A stretch of 64,000 nt of DNA from Antedon mediterranea. Lineage: Eukaryota > Echinodermata > Crinoidea > Comatulida > Antedonidae. Under the pieces are notes generated by a model. It was not told the DNA's origin. It was given only the letters and a program-made list of their open reading frames with translations, and ran no database searches. The stretch is taken from positions 25,528,288 through 25,592,287 of the forward strand of contig NC_092676.1 in NCBI RefSeq assembly GCF_964355755.1, read 5' to 3'. How positions within the stretch are numbered: position 1 is the first letter of the stretch; every line of letters begins with the position of its first letter. Below, piece by piece: positions 44,436 to 57,834 of the stretch. The position numbers were made by a program, and so were the translations under genes.

Positions 44436-46928
44436 CAAACTGAAACTACACCGAATGAATGGAATGAAGGGATAATTATCCCAATATTTTAAAAAGGAGA
44501 TCGACGTGATCTCAACAACTATCGAGGTATCACACTTAATTCACGTGTTTCTAAAATTTATTATCGAATTATTGTATATAATATTTCTTAAATTTTAGAA
44601 GAAAATGACATCCTTGGTGAAGTCCAATGGGGCTTTCGGACAGACAGATGTGAAGACCCCATTTTTGTCTTGAAAAGCATTATCGCCACAAGGCGTGCTG
44701 AGGGTAAAAAAAACATTTCTAGTCTTTTTGAACTTTAAAAAAGCCTTTGTTTCAGTTTGGCGATAAGGGTTAATTACTGCTGCCAAAAGAATTGGTATCC
44801 GTGGTAAACTTCTTAACTTAATAAGAAATATGTACTATGATTGATGAGTTTTGTTCAATGACTTTAGTCATTTTAGCATTAATGAAGGAGTGAAACAAGG
44901 CTGTTCATTGTCACCAGTTCTTTTTCTATTTACATTAACGAACTAAATAACCTAATCAAAAGTTATAAACTAGGTGTTCAAATCTATGACACACAAATAG
45001 GTGCAATATTCTTTGCTGATGACGTGGTTTTTAATCGGTGACAATGAGTCAGAACTTGTGAAACTACTTAAAGTAACAAGTGATTATTCACAAAAATGGA
45101 AATTAGAGTTTAATTTTGACAAATCAAATGTGCTCAGGTCACAGGGCAAAGAGTTAATCCACATAGAACATGGAGCCTTGGTAATCATTATATCACAGAA
45201 ATGGAAATGTATAAATATCTTGGTGTAATAATATTACGTTCATACAGATTCAGACAATATCGTTACAATTTGTTTTTGTTTTTTGGGCCTATTGTAAACC
45301 AAGTGTTTTAAAACTACTTATATAAAAAATCCTGTACCCTAATCTTAAATACAGTTACATATTACAAATAAGGGATAATAACTCTTAACTTTTTTGGAAA
45401 AATAAAGCGTTTTGGTTAAGTAGTTTTTTAGCAAATGTAATTTTAGTTTTAATGTTACATTCTGACTGCTCAGGAAAGGTTTGGCGACTTCGAAAATTTT
45501 CCCCTATCCTTTAACACTATCCGGTCACTGACAAACCAAAACACTGCTTCAAAAAAGGGGCTGTGCCGACAAAGTATCTGAACCAATCACATTTTACATT
45601 AGGTCATTAGAAAGCTTGATTGATTAGCTTTTGCATGGTGGAACAGCCAATATCATTGGATAACTAGGTCAAACGTTATGAACGTTTTTGTAAAAATCTC
45701 AACAAATTGGCAGAACAAGCCTATTCTTTAAAACAGGGCAATTTTCAAATCGTCTAACTTTAAAAATCAATGCCGACGAAGTTTTTTTAAATTAAAATAT
45801 TAAAAAATGTTTAAAATAACATGTTATTGTAGGTACTTAATTAGGCATTACAATGTCGAAACAGCCATAAAAATCGGTCAATTAATAACAAAGTTACATT
45901 GAAAAACCAAAAAAATTGCTGTTTTTTGGTGATTTCATGCCGTTTAGCGGAAATCGCCCGGATTTTTGGGTACATAAAACAAATAATAAAAAAGGGAAAT
46001 AGGATAATAGCCTATAGCTTATTACCTCTATTGTAAACAATCAGAATGATTTCAATAGGGTATAGCATACTACGGTCATCTTTTATGGAGAACAAGGACT
46101 ACCAACAATTAATTACGCCTCTGCAATATGGTTATGTAACTTTAAAGGCTCACTAAATAAGTTAGAAAATTTACAATACCAAATGGCTTTGAAGGCACCA
46201 AGAAACGTTGATGGTGACCTAGGATGGGAGACACTCTACACCATTCAAAATAAGTTTGGGATGTCCTACTTTAACAGAATTTAAAATATGGACGACCAAA
46301 TGTGTCAAAAACTCCTATGTAAATCTATAATGGATGTAGAAGCTAAGGTGAAATGGAAGTGGATTAACCATATCAAAGATTTATTATGTAAATTTGATTT
46401 AGGAAATAAGTTTAATTTAAATCCGGAAAGTCAATGGTTTAAGAGTTTTACACATGCCAACTCTCTAGAAAATATTAAGGAATGGTTAAAAGGTGCATAA
46501 ACAAAGTAAACCCTCTCCGAATATTTGAAATATAAACACGAACCTAAAGCATGCTTGATATGGTGAATTTTGACTCCTTTAGTTTAAAGTTTAAAGCGAG
46601 GTCTAACTCTCTTGATTTAGAAGGTAGATAAAATACATGGTCAGAAAATGAGCCTGGTTTTTGCAAGCTATGCAACAATCAGGTAATTTAAACTACAGAC
46701 CATTTTCTACTTGAATGTTCAAACCTTAAAAATGTAGGAGATACACATTTTAACTAAAAATTGATTTATTGTATTGTGGTTATGATACATTCTGGGAGAA
46801 TTTTAGAAGTGGTACAATCGACTACCAACATCATATTTCCATTTGAGAGAATAGGTGAAATTGTAGACAATCACTGTAAACAATACTTAGCTGCTGCATG
46901 GAGACATAGAAAGACTACACTTATATAA
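44436..46928 (+). pseudogene. LINE reverse transcriptase relic, copy 3
   Basis: Same breaks. It shares the TTTTTTGG variant with copy 2. Confidence 0.78.
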
Positions 46929-48954
46929 TTATATATATAATATATAAATGTTTACCGCCCACCATATTATCTACTAACTTTTATTTTACCATTTATCTAA
47001 TTCAATAATATATATATTATATATATTTTTTTAAATTTTGTTTTCTTTCTCCAAAATTATATAATCTAACCTAAATCTAAATTAAATAATATAAATAAAT
47101 AATACAGTACGAAAAATAAGACTAAATAATATAATAAAAATAGTATCACGTTTAATTAAATTACAAATAACTATTAAAATTAAATATAATAAGAACAAAT
47201 AATCATATAACAGTTGCATTAATTTTAATAACAACAGTATATTAAAATTAATTATCAATTATATTTTTTAATAATAATAATGATAATATTCGCTTTAAAC
47301 TTGAAAATATTAATAATACTGACAACAAAAATAATGATAATAAATAGATAATAAAATTAACTACATCATATAGGTCATATAGATTGTTCGATCTGTAAGA
47401 TTATCTTGTTTTTACTATTTCATTTTACTTGTATAATTCGCTTCTTATTTAAGACTTAAATGTCTTTTCTTTTTGTGTTTAAATTGCCTTATAAACGCTG
47501 ATACAAAAGCGTTTGTTCAATAAAAGTTTTAGTTTTTTAGCATCATACTTATAAAATAATTGTAAACTCGGATCGAATGACCTTTAACAGTCCAATAGGA
47601 ATATTGTGTAAACATAGCAAACGATAAAGCAAATATCAATACATTAACTTTAAAGCAATATCTCTCTTTGAACTCAGTTTATGATTACAAATGGATTGTT
47701 TCGAAAATTTACCAAAAAAAGATAGGCCTAATTTGATGATTGGAGTGTTGGTTTTCTTGCTAATCATTTTATATGTATTTGTCAAACGTTCCGCCTACTA
47801 ATAGTAAATATATTGGTTTGCTTTTGCACTCATTAGGTTCATAGTTACCACCTTTATAAAGAGTATCTGACTAAACAAACAAGGTAGATGAAACTCCCTA
47901 AAAACAAAATGTTAAATATAACGTTGAGAGGAATACGGTGTGAGTAAAAGAAACTAGATTTAATTCATCCCTATGACGAATTATAAGTTATATGCATTGA
48001 TTTAAATAAGGATAATTTAATTTTTTAAAGATAGTAATTCATTGATTTTGTCAGAATTTATAATTAGTAAAGAAAGATAAAATCTTGTTGCCGCAAACAC
48101 TGAACATCGAGCCACCATACACAACCAGAGATCCTTCCGCGTACGTCGTAAACCATTATGCATATAGATAATTACAATAATGAAAACATAAATCACTTTT
48201 CTCAAAATTTCATTATAAATCATACGTATAACTTATACACTAAGAAACCAAATTGAACAAATGCGGATATAAAACAAAATATTTATTCGTAAACGCGATC
48301 TCGGTACCACGAATATTATTAGACGTGATCAATTTGGAATATTGACATTCATTAGAATTTAAAAAACATCTACTTTGTACACCAATGTATCATATATAAT
48401 AATTGTCATAGTATGTCTAAAACAAGCAAAATTCCATTCATTCGGTTGTCACTCGTGACTTCATCTCCTGACTAATGTAAAATAATTCATCAATTATTAA
48501 TAAACAATACAATATCAGTATTACTTTTTGGTACTAGAGGTCAAATGAAAATAAGATCAAATTGTTTATCTTACCCTTTGTACGCCAAAATTGTACAAGA
48601 TATCTAAAAATTAGGCTTTACAAATAACTTTTAAAAATGGAGGTCCCCTTTTATTCCGAGAAGCTCATAGAGATTTAAAAAAATGGCATGTTTACACAAA
48701 TAATTGTTTAGCTTGACGTGGAAATTTAAAGAAAACAATATAACTGTATCAGCTTTATAAAGCAAGTTTTTATTATGTGAATAATATTTAAAAAAATGTG
48801 AGATTGAAATGTGCTTAGATAATAGGTACAAAAAATCTGTACGAAGAGAAAGATCTGCCGAAATTCAGAAAATAGGAATTGAGAATAGGAAGTCTGGTGA
48901 TAGCTTTTGCAATGTGAAATTTCATTACTTGCAGATGAATCATACATAAATTCA

Positions 48955-49848
48955 TCAATCGAAATTTATACTATCTATATCTTCATAACTTAGGCCTTGA
49001 TAATAATAAAACGGTATTCCGTTGTTTCCTCTATCTCCTGCAGCTTCACCCTCCTCATCCTGCTGCTGCTCCTCTTGTTCACACCGCTGCTCCTCTTCAT
49101 CATCCTGCTGCTCCTCCTCACCCTCCTCTGGTCGATGAACCGAATGAAGATTATTTAATGATATACAGACAATTTCTATCAACCGATTTCGTCTTCGGAA
49201 TGGATTCATTAGTGCTAAAAACTTCGTTTTAATCCCCTTTCTGTTTTTCTTTTTTATTCTTATTTTAAGATTTGTTATTTTCTTAGCTCGAGCCTTTAAA
49301 TCTCTTTCAACACTGGATACTTCTGTAATCCTTTGTGTAAGCGTACTTTCAAGATTTTGTAGTTGTTGAGTAACGTTTTGTAATTCATTTTTTAGTTCGT
49401 CCCTCGTTCTTGCAAGGTCTTCAATTTGTATAGCTCGGGCATCTGAATTTGTCATCATCTCATCCATCATTGATTTAATTTCATTTAGGCCTTGTTCATT
49501 TTCTACCTTGTTAAGAGCATCTTTCAGTCTTTCAATGTTCATGTTGTTTCTAGTAAAAGTTCGCCCTGATTCTATAGCTTTAATCAAGCATTCCTTAGCG
49601 TTATTAACCAAAAAATCCGGTGGAAGTTCTTCTAAACCATTCATTGGAATTTGGGTTTCCCTTCTACACAAAGCACATTCAATTTTGAATTCATTAGGGT
49701 CCTCTCTACATTCTTCATATTGAATTATGCATTTTAAGCAAAACGAGTGTCCACACAAAAGACGTTTAGGCTGTTCCATTTGCTCCAAACACATTTTACA
49801 TTGAGTAATCTCCTTTAAAAATGTAATTGGGTCGTCTGGCTCTGCCAT
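48955..49848 (-). CDS. RING finger/coiled-coil protein (297 aa), copy 4
   Basis: It carries Arg255 and the Thr208 synonymous change, as in copy 3, but keeps Ser168. The Ser168Lys change is therefore private to copy 3 and arose after copies 3 and 4 shared this haplotype. Confidence 0.88.
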   Translation of the reverse strand: MAEPDDPITFLKEITQCKMCLEQMEQPKRLLCGHSFCLKCIIQYEECREDPNEFKIECALCRRETQIPMNGLEELPPDFLVNNAKECLIKAIESGRTFTRNNMNIERLKDALNKVENEQGLNEIKSMMDEMMTNSDARAIQIEDLARTRDELKNELQNVTQQLQNLESTLTQRITEVSSVERDLKARAKKITNLKIRIKKKNRKGIKTKFLALMNPFRRRNRLIEIVCISLNNLHSVHRPEEGEEEQQDDEEEQRCEQEEQQQDEEGEAAGDRGNNGIPFYYYQGLSYEDIDSINFD

Positions 49849-50406
49849 GTTGTACTTACTTACGATTTAAACTTTTAGCCCTTATATAATAACTTTATAG
49901 GGAGCTGACCTGCTTTCTTCGGTAAAAACAGTAACCAGTCAAATTGATTAACGGACAACCACGTTTCGTACGTCTCACCACGTTTCAGTACAGTTTAATT
50001 ATTCTGCGTTATTTCCACCACGATACATTTCCGCGCCTATATTTTGTAAGCATCAGTTTAGGTATCAGTTCGTAGACAAAGATTGTCATCTAGAATAAAC
50101 AAGGTCTTCCTTTTAATTATTATCAATGATGTGATTATTTATCAAAAGACAAAACTTATCTGTTACTGTCCATCGGTTTCCTACCCTAAAAAACTTTCCA
50201 TCGGGTAAATCCACTTGAATGTTGGATATTTGAAGATGAATATGCGTCTTTTAAACACCCCCATTTGTAATGGGTTCGTCGGTGCATGTCATTTCGTGAG
50301 TGGCTGGCCGCCACAACAATAAAACAGGTCAGATAAAAGATCTCTGAATACAATTTTCGGCATCGATTATTGTTTTCGACTTTCGACAATTCATTTTCAC
50401 GTCAAA
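49849..50406. promoter_or_regulatory. Divergent promoter region, copy 4
   Basis: As in copy 1, except one T-to-A change near 50116 in the T-rich part of the spacer. It does not touch the motifs named for copy 1. Confidence 0.6.
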
Positions 50407-51534
50407 ATGTCAACATACGCGGATTCGGAGGAATTGGTTAGATTTTCTACAATATGTTCAATGTGCCGTGAAACAAAGGTAGATCCCAGACTTCTTGAAT
50501 GTGGTCATTCGTTTTGCTGTAATTGTTTAGATCAGAAACATAAAACCATGCAAAAGGCGAGTAAATCATTCTTTGCTGTCGATACTAACATTAGGTGTGT
50601 TGTTTGTCATAGTTCAAGTATAATTCCTAAAAAGGGTGCTAAGGAACTTCAAAAGCCTAATTTGATTGCTACCGCAACTGAATGTTTTAATATAGCTCAG
50701 CAAAATGCATTCATTTTTGTTAAACTTCCAGCATGCACAAACCCTCTTCATAACGATGTCTTGTGGTGTGAAACATGTATGGTTTACATATGCAGTAGGT
50801 GTTCACATAGGCCTAGGCGAGAAGATCATAATCAGTACTGCCACTTTAGTTCAAATATCGATTTCTTAGAGGCCCATGAAAAGGTGAAACAAAGAATACG
50901 CAAAATTGAAAGAGAAAATAAACTATTAAAAGAGTCCAATGAATCAATAGGACAAAAAAAGGAACAAAGAGCCAGGCAACAAGTACAAAAACTTCAACGA
51001 TTGAAAACACAGAGCGACAGTGACTTACAAACGGCCAAGCAACAAGTACAAGAACTTCAACGATTGAAAACACAGAGCGACCGTGACTTACAAAGGGCCA
51101 AGCAACAAGTACAAGAACTTCAACAATTGAATGAACAAACCGAGAGTGACTTTAGAAACGCTTATGAAAGAATACAACATGTTGATTTAACGTTGGAAAA
51201 AGTAAACCAGCTTAGAGACAATTCTGAAACACAAACTAGAGACATACACGATCTTGAACAAATAAAAGAACAAAACAATAGTGTAGTACAAAACGTAAAA
51301 CAAAAAATAGAAGATCTTGAAGGTAAGATGGAAGAAATTAACCTGAAAACTTCCAGTCTTAAAGAAGATTCTGATGCTCAAACTAAAAATTTAGAAATTC
51401 TTGAAAGAAAGCAAGAACAAATTGAATTACAAGAGCACACTCAAAAAAGAAAAAAGAAAATAAATGTTTTTTCTGCAGCGAGAAATCGATTCCGAAGACG
51501 AAGACATAATTCTTTCGATGATTTCATTGGGTGA
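50407..51534 (+). CDS. RING/B-box/coiled-coil protein (375 aa), copy 4
   Basis: The protein is identical to copy 1, although copy 4 is the most diverged unit elsewhere. AATAAA lies at 51701-51706. Confidence 0.9.
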   Translation: MSTYADSEELVRFSTICSMCRETKVDPRLLECGHSFCCNCLDQKHKTMQKASKSFFAVDTNIRCVVCHSSSIIPKKGAKELQKPNLIATATECFNIAQQNAFIFVKLPACTNPLHNDVLWCETCMVYICSRCSHRPRREDHNQYCHFSSNIDFLEAHEKVKQRIRKIERENKLLKESNESIGQKKEQRARQQVQKLQRLKTQSDSDLQTAKQQVQELQRLKTQSDRDLQRAKQQVQELQQLNEQTESDFRNAYERIQHVDLTLEKVNQLRDNSETQTRDIHDLEQIKEQNNSVVQNVKQKIEDLEGKMEEINLKTSSLKEDSDAQTKNLEILERKQEQIELQEHTQKRKKKINVFSAARNRFRRRRHNSFDDFIG

Positions 51535-53146
51535 AGACAGCTTGTGCGGCAAGATGCGGAGCAATCAAAACTCAAACAGTAGCCTACATTGTATTACAAA
51601 TTCACGTGTAGATCTCAGTAAATTATCACATTTTGTAAATTTCAGAACAAACAATTTAGGTTCTTTGGATTTTTAGGCCATAATGTAGAGTAAATGAGTA
51701 AATAAAGTAATAAACTCCCAATTCTAAACTTGTTTTCAAAATTTAATGTAACATTATCGGAGTTTAATAATCAAATCTAGCTAAACCATGTACGCCTACA
51801 GTTGTTTTTTTTTCCCAGTCTTTTTGCAATTGTGTGAGCTGGGACAAATATTTATTAGAAAGTCGATTAATTAAATATGTATAATTTAGTTAAATTGAAG
51901 TTTCCCTGTTGTTTGTAATAATTGGAAGCTACAATTACGTTGTTAGTATTCTTTTAAATACGATATCACCAGACGTTTTATTGTTGTTGTTTCCGGCGCG
52001 GAAAATATGGGTGCACACTGAAAGGCGGAAAAAACGATGCCAGCTCATTATTTCACTTTTTAAACAATACAAAAATGTTTAATTACAAACATCATGTAGA
52101 CCTTTCTTTTAAAACTATTTATCAAGAGTAAAAGAAATTAGAAATGTTGGGATATTTTTTGTTTAACGAAAATGTCGGGAGGAAATTGTATTTTATCGGA
52201 AGATTATTCAAAAAAAGTAAGGTATGCTTTTCAATCAAATTTTAGAATTAATAAATTGATACTAAACTGTATATGAAGATAACTTTTATTGACTATTGTA
52301 TTATTTTTTCTCTGTGTTAGTTTCAACATCTTGCAAGCATATCATCGTATGAGTATTAACTACTAATAAACAGGTGCAATAAATTAAATTTAACCCCCAT
52401 TATAGATAAGCCGATAGTTTGAATCAATAACGAGGCATATACTGACCGTATTAATTCGTAATTAATTTCTGTAATTTTTGGAAAGTGCCGAAAACGTTAC
52501 AGTTAAATCAATTAACCCATATCAGGATTACTGTACATTGGTCCAATTGTTTTTTCCCCATTAGACTGCACGCATCCGTACTGGGGTATAAAAATGACTG
52601 TAATTCATTGCACTCGAAATGTTTAAAGTTTGAAACATTATCCGCCATCCCTGGAGGGAGGTTGGAGGGTTTGGGTGGGAGAGTAATGGCGTTTCAAAAT
52701 TACCGGAATCAGTGTACGAATGTTTTAAATACATTGAAAACTGCCAGGGAGAGGTTGTGGGTTGTGACGGTAATGGAGTATCAACATGGCCAGAATTACT
52801 CTGAATTTGTTTGCAGTTGTCCGATTTAGTTGGGAAACGGAAACTCATAGTCCCCCAGTCTTCATTTCATAAATCTTACTTTGTATAAAAGTACTATGTG
52901 GTTTATTCGAGTATAATATGCATATTCATTATAATTGAACATAACGATATTGCAACAAGTGATCTATAAATTGTGAACTTGCCGGTACTGTCAACAGATA
53001 AAGTGATAAAATGTCTAGATTAAAAACTAATAGCGTCAATTATGATTTCGCTTTTGATTAGGTTTATTCACAAACTATAATGTTTGTGACTTCGTAAGAA
53101 TTTACAAAGTTAAGTTGTGTTCAGGACCACCATCGGAAACTCACAA

Positions 53147-53476
53147 GTGAGTGAGTGGCCGAGCGGTTAAGACAGTGGAACCGTAATCACGTAGCCGTAA
53201 CATCGGCAGGGGTTCGAGGCTCACTCACTCCATGGTTCTGGTGGTAGAACGAGTCTTCTCGGATAAGGACTATAAACCGTAGGTCCAGTGTACACAACTT
53301 GCTCGTGTGCACTTTAAAGAACCTAGTACATTTTTCGAGACGAGTAGGGGGTTACCCCGGTGTATTAGTACATCACAGCCACTGATCACCAACTGGGCCC
53401 TCTGGGAGATCAGTCTTTGACTGAAGAGGTCACCCAGTATAAAGATAAAACAAACAAACAAACAAACAAGACAAAC
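53147..53476 (+). mobile_element. tRNA-derived SINE, copy 4
   Basis: Same element and flanks. One C-to-T change lies in the body near 53332. Confidence 0.75.
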
Positions 53477-54681
53477 ATACACACAAGATGCTCTACATAA
53501 ACAAAGTCTTATTACAAGTCTTTGGGAGTGGAGTTTGTCCTTAGAAAAAATCCTGACATGTGACGGGACTTGAACCCAGGACCCTTGGAGTGTTTATTTT
53601 TTGTTTGATTGTTTGTTTTATTGTTTGTTGTCCATGGTCAATATCTCATTGCTATGAGAATGTACATGTAATTTCCAGACCATATGCACTGATTATTATT
53701 ATGTACCTAACTGTGTTCGTAGGGTGTACAAATAAATGAATGTTTATGATTTGAATAGGAAGTGTGCTCCACGAAAAAATGTTTGTACCCGCTATAGGTT
53801 AAATGTCAAAATAAGGTGTTTTTAAACATTTTGTGTATTTCTGTTGTATTAGAGCAAATATAATTATATATATTGCGAGAAATTTGAGACTAAAATTATA
53901 ACTTTCTGACTAGTGGTTGCTGAGATATTGATTTGGCTATTTTCTTGACCAATGGTCAAAAATAAAGTTTCACAGTCATTTTTTGGCAAAAGTTGTCCAT
54001 TAAAGTGATAGAAATATGTATATTTTGAGTGTTTTGACACCAACTATGACCATATCTACCCACAAATTTCTGAGATATGAAAAGTGTGCTCCAAGCCAAA
54101 AATATTTGTGCCGGCTATATGTCAAAGGTCAAAATTAAGGGTTTATTGACAGTTTTATGATTTTTATTACATTAGAACAAATATAAACATATACTTTGCG
54201 AGTAATTTGAGACCACAATTATCACTTTCTGACCACTGGTTGCTGAGATATTTATATGTCCAATTTATTGACCAGTGGTCAGAAAAGGGGTTTCTGTCCA
54301 CTTTTGGCAAAAGTTTGCCATTAGATTGAATAGAAATATGGGTCTTCTGAGTAGTTTGATACAAAAAAATATTCCAATACACCCAGTAGTTACCAAGTTA
54401 CGCAAAGTCTTAACTTTGACCATATTGACCTTTTGGCCCTTGTACTGACCGAGCATCCCAATTTTTTTCGGCCAACAGCAAAAAATTGATTTGTATTGAT
54501 ATAAGGAAGCAAAAAAACATTGTTGGCATAGTTTGCTAGAGGGTGCAGGTAAACCCCTTGTGGCTCCCCAACTATACGTAGGTCGCACAATCAGCATCTT
54601 GATACTACTGTACTTTATTCCTCTCTTTAAAGTGTAGACCTATAGCTAGGCCTATGTACTTAATAGCAATGTTAGATAAAC

Positions 54682-55286
54682 ATGTCGGTGATATACAAGA
54701 ATGCTAAGATCAATAGAATGCATAGAATAGATGATGGATGTGTTCTATACAGTGATACACTCAAAAAGAGTGTCGTAATGTGTAATAATAAATTTGAAGA
54801 AATATCTCAATTTGGCAAACAAATATTGAAAGTCCTCCCTAAGTGTTTTTAATTTCGATATTGACGATGGTAACCTTCTGGGTAAGATAGGTTCAAAAGG
54901 TAGTGAAGAAGGACAACTGTATATTCCACAATATGTCACCCTAATAAGGGAAGGTAATTTAATGATTACTGAGTCTGGTAATAATAGAATACAACTGTTT
55001 GATGCAAATGGTATGTATTTAGAAACACATATTGATCCGGGCGAAGAAGATGGGAAAGTCCTTTGTGTATAGTAATGGACACGGATGAAAATATAATTGT
55101 ATCCAGTGCTCATAAACTACAATTATTTGATAAAAAATGGTGTTTTTGTCAAACGAATAGATAATAAAGATGATGGAATTTGATGAAATTAAATTTCCAT
55201 GCGGCATTACAATAATCGCTAATAGACCAAGACGACTGACAATTGCAAACTTAGGAGAAAATAATGTTAAAATATTTAATTACTAA
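54682..55286 (+). pseudogene. Broken NHL gene end (block a), copy 4
   Basis: Same deletion and frame breaks as copy 1. Confidence 0.7.
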
Positions 55287-55940
55287 ACAGTATCTTGCTT
55301 ACTAAATAATTGTAAACACAACTCGAATGATCTCCAAGTGGAATATTCTGTAATCATAGAAAACAATGATACAGAAGAAAATAACAATTACACTGTAAGA
55401 TAGCAAATCCCCTTTGAACTTATCCAATGATAGACTATGGTATTTATGGTGCACTCAAAATCATATTGACAATCAATCTAGTGTAGCCTACACACTTTAT
55501 AACCAATGATAAATATTTATTTCTAATTGATAGGTCCATTTTTATATCTTTATTTGTTGTTCTAGATAGTTTATCCGATTGTATATAGTTTAATTGTTGT
55601 TTTATTAGGATCACGTGAGTAAACACTGCACATTGCAATACAGAATTATAAATTCTTATGAAACAAGTGCATGTTTGCCGACATCGTGGCAATTTGTTTT
55701 GAATTTCAATATTGACTATGGTAAAATTTTGGGAAAATAGGTTCAAAAGGTAAAGGGGCAACTGTATATTGCACAAGGTGTCACGTGTTTGCCGAACCGC
55801 TGCACATATACCATTATAATAAAGTTGAGTATTTGTTCATTCATTTTTTATTGTTCCACATAAAGTAAGAAAAGAAAATGATCAAGAAAAAACCTGTCTT
55901 TGTTTATTTGTGGAATCTCAACTAAGCCAAAAAGAGCTTT

Positions 55941-56530
55941 AAGTCTGAGTTTCCAAAAGACATTAAGGGCCTACATTGTACATGGTAACGTAAAATTGCT
56001 TTCTAAAAAAAAAAACAGAAAAGTCAAATAGATTTTATTAGAATATCAATAGAATAGAAAAAGTAAGATATAAATTCCATTCAGAGTAAACTTATTAACT
56101 ATCTAATCAATATTAATGGATAAATATTTTTTGTATTTTTTTTTTTCAAAAAGGTTGGTGATGATTTAATATTATATCCTTATTTTGTTTTATATATCAT
56201 CGACATAAAAAAAAGCTTGCATTAAATGATCACGTGAATAAACACTGCAATACCCCACCAGAGGATTTTTTTTATATTTTTATCTAATGTTAACAATTTA
56301 TAACATAAGCACCTATAGTTATTTAAAAGGAGTCAAATAATAAAATATTAGAAACTTGTTCGTATTTTGTTGTCTTTATTATTTTACACACTCCAAAATA
56401 AGGTTTATTATTTTTTAAAGGCCTATACGGTACCGTATTGTTTCCACCTATTTGGCGACATATACACCATGACATGTTGATTGTTATGTAGGCAGACAAT
56501 AAATAATATGTCGATACGATATTATACTTA
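55941..56530. other. Divergent patch in copy 4, block a
   Basis: Copy 4 differs from the other three copies at many positions here and is 21 bp longer. At several sites it matches block b instead, for example AGTAAGATATAAA, CTAATCAATATTAATGG and CAATAAATAATATGTCGATACGAT, where copies 1-3 have CAATTTATTAC. Flanking sequence on both sides is almost identical to the other copies. This is either an older version of the block or ectopic gene conversion from block b. Confidence 0.75.
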
Positions 56531-57181
56531 AGGCTATACTACAAAAAGTCAAACGTTGAAAGCTTAAAGGCCAGGTGCGGGCAAAACATTTCTATTGATC
56601 ATACATTCCAATAATTATCGATCTATAGTTTCCCCTATGTTTCATAATTTTTTGGGATTTTATTTGTGTTACACGAGCTTGTTGAAAATAAGCACTTTCT
56701 TATCAGTGGGGGGATAGTTCAAATTACACAGTAAAATCTCTATTCTTTTGTACACACATTTTGTAAATAGAGAGGCATTTTTTAAAAGCTATGAAAAATA
56801 AACGGTGTGGTAAAAAATGTTATCAGATGACTAAATATAGGTAATATAACTTGAATATTACATTTCTGATATTTTTATTCAACTTCAGATATTTATTTTC
56901 ATGCAAAAGCAAAAATTATCCACCGTATATCCCCCATCTTTTTTCACCGTCTAGGGAGTCACAAGACATGTTATTACAAAAAATTGATTTGTATTGATAT
57001 AAGGAAGCAAAAAAACATTGTTGGCATAGTTTGGTAGAGGGTGCAGGTAAACCCCTTCTGGCTCCCCAAATATACGTAGGTCGCACAATCAGCATCTTGA
57101 TACTACTGTACTTTATTCCTCTCTTTAAAGTGTAGACCTATAGCTATAGGCCTATGTACTTAATAGCAATGTTAGATAAAC

Positions 57182-57834
57182 ATGTCGGCAATATACAAGA
57201 ATGCTAAGATCAATAGAATGCATAGAATAGATGATGGATGTGTTCTATACAGTGATACACTCACAAAGAGTGTCGTAATGTGTAATAATAAATTTGAAGA
57301 AATCTCTCAATTTGGGAAACAAATATTGAAAGTCCTCCCTAAATGTTTAACGGTTAACAATGATATTCTTATACGTAGCAGAGGCACACAGTGTTTTTAA
57401 TTTCGATATTGACGATGGTAACCTTCTGGGTAAGATAGGTTCAAAAGGTAGTGAAGAAGGACAACTGTATATTCCACAATATGTCACCCTAATAAGGGAA
57501 GGTAATTTAATGATTACTGAGTCTGGTAATAATAGAATACAACTGTTTGATGCAAATGGTACGTATTTAGAAACACTTATTGATCCGGGCGAAGAAGATG
57601 GGAAAGTCCTTTGTGTATAGTAATGGACACGGATGAAAATATAATTGTATCCAGTGCTCATAAACTACAATTATTTGATAAAAAATGGTGTTTTTGTCAA
57701 ACGAATAGATAATAAAGATGATGGAATTTGATGAAATTAAATTTCCATGCGGCATTACAATAATCGCTAATAGACCAAGAAGACTGACAATTGCAAACTT
57801 AGGAGAAAATAATGTTAAAATATTTAATTACTAA
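57182..57834 (+). pseudogene. Broken NHL gene end (block b), copy 4
   Basis: Same frame breaks. The fourth base after the ATG triplet pair is changed (TCGGCA for TCGGCG), which is silent in the first frame. Confidence 0.7.

Larger units (their letters stand above)
31557..46564. repeat. Tandem array unit, copy 3 (15,008 bp)
   Basis: Same order as copy 1. It has three extra bases in the AT-rich tract near 32125, shared with copy 4. Its left part shares several single-base variants with copy 4, and its right part shares variants with copy 2. Confidence 0.97.
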
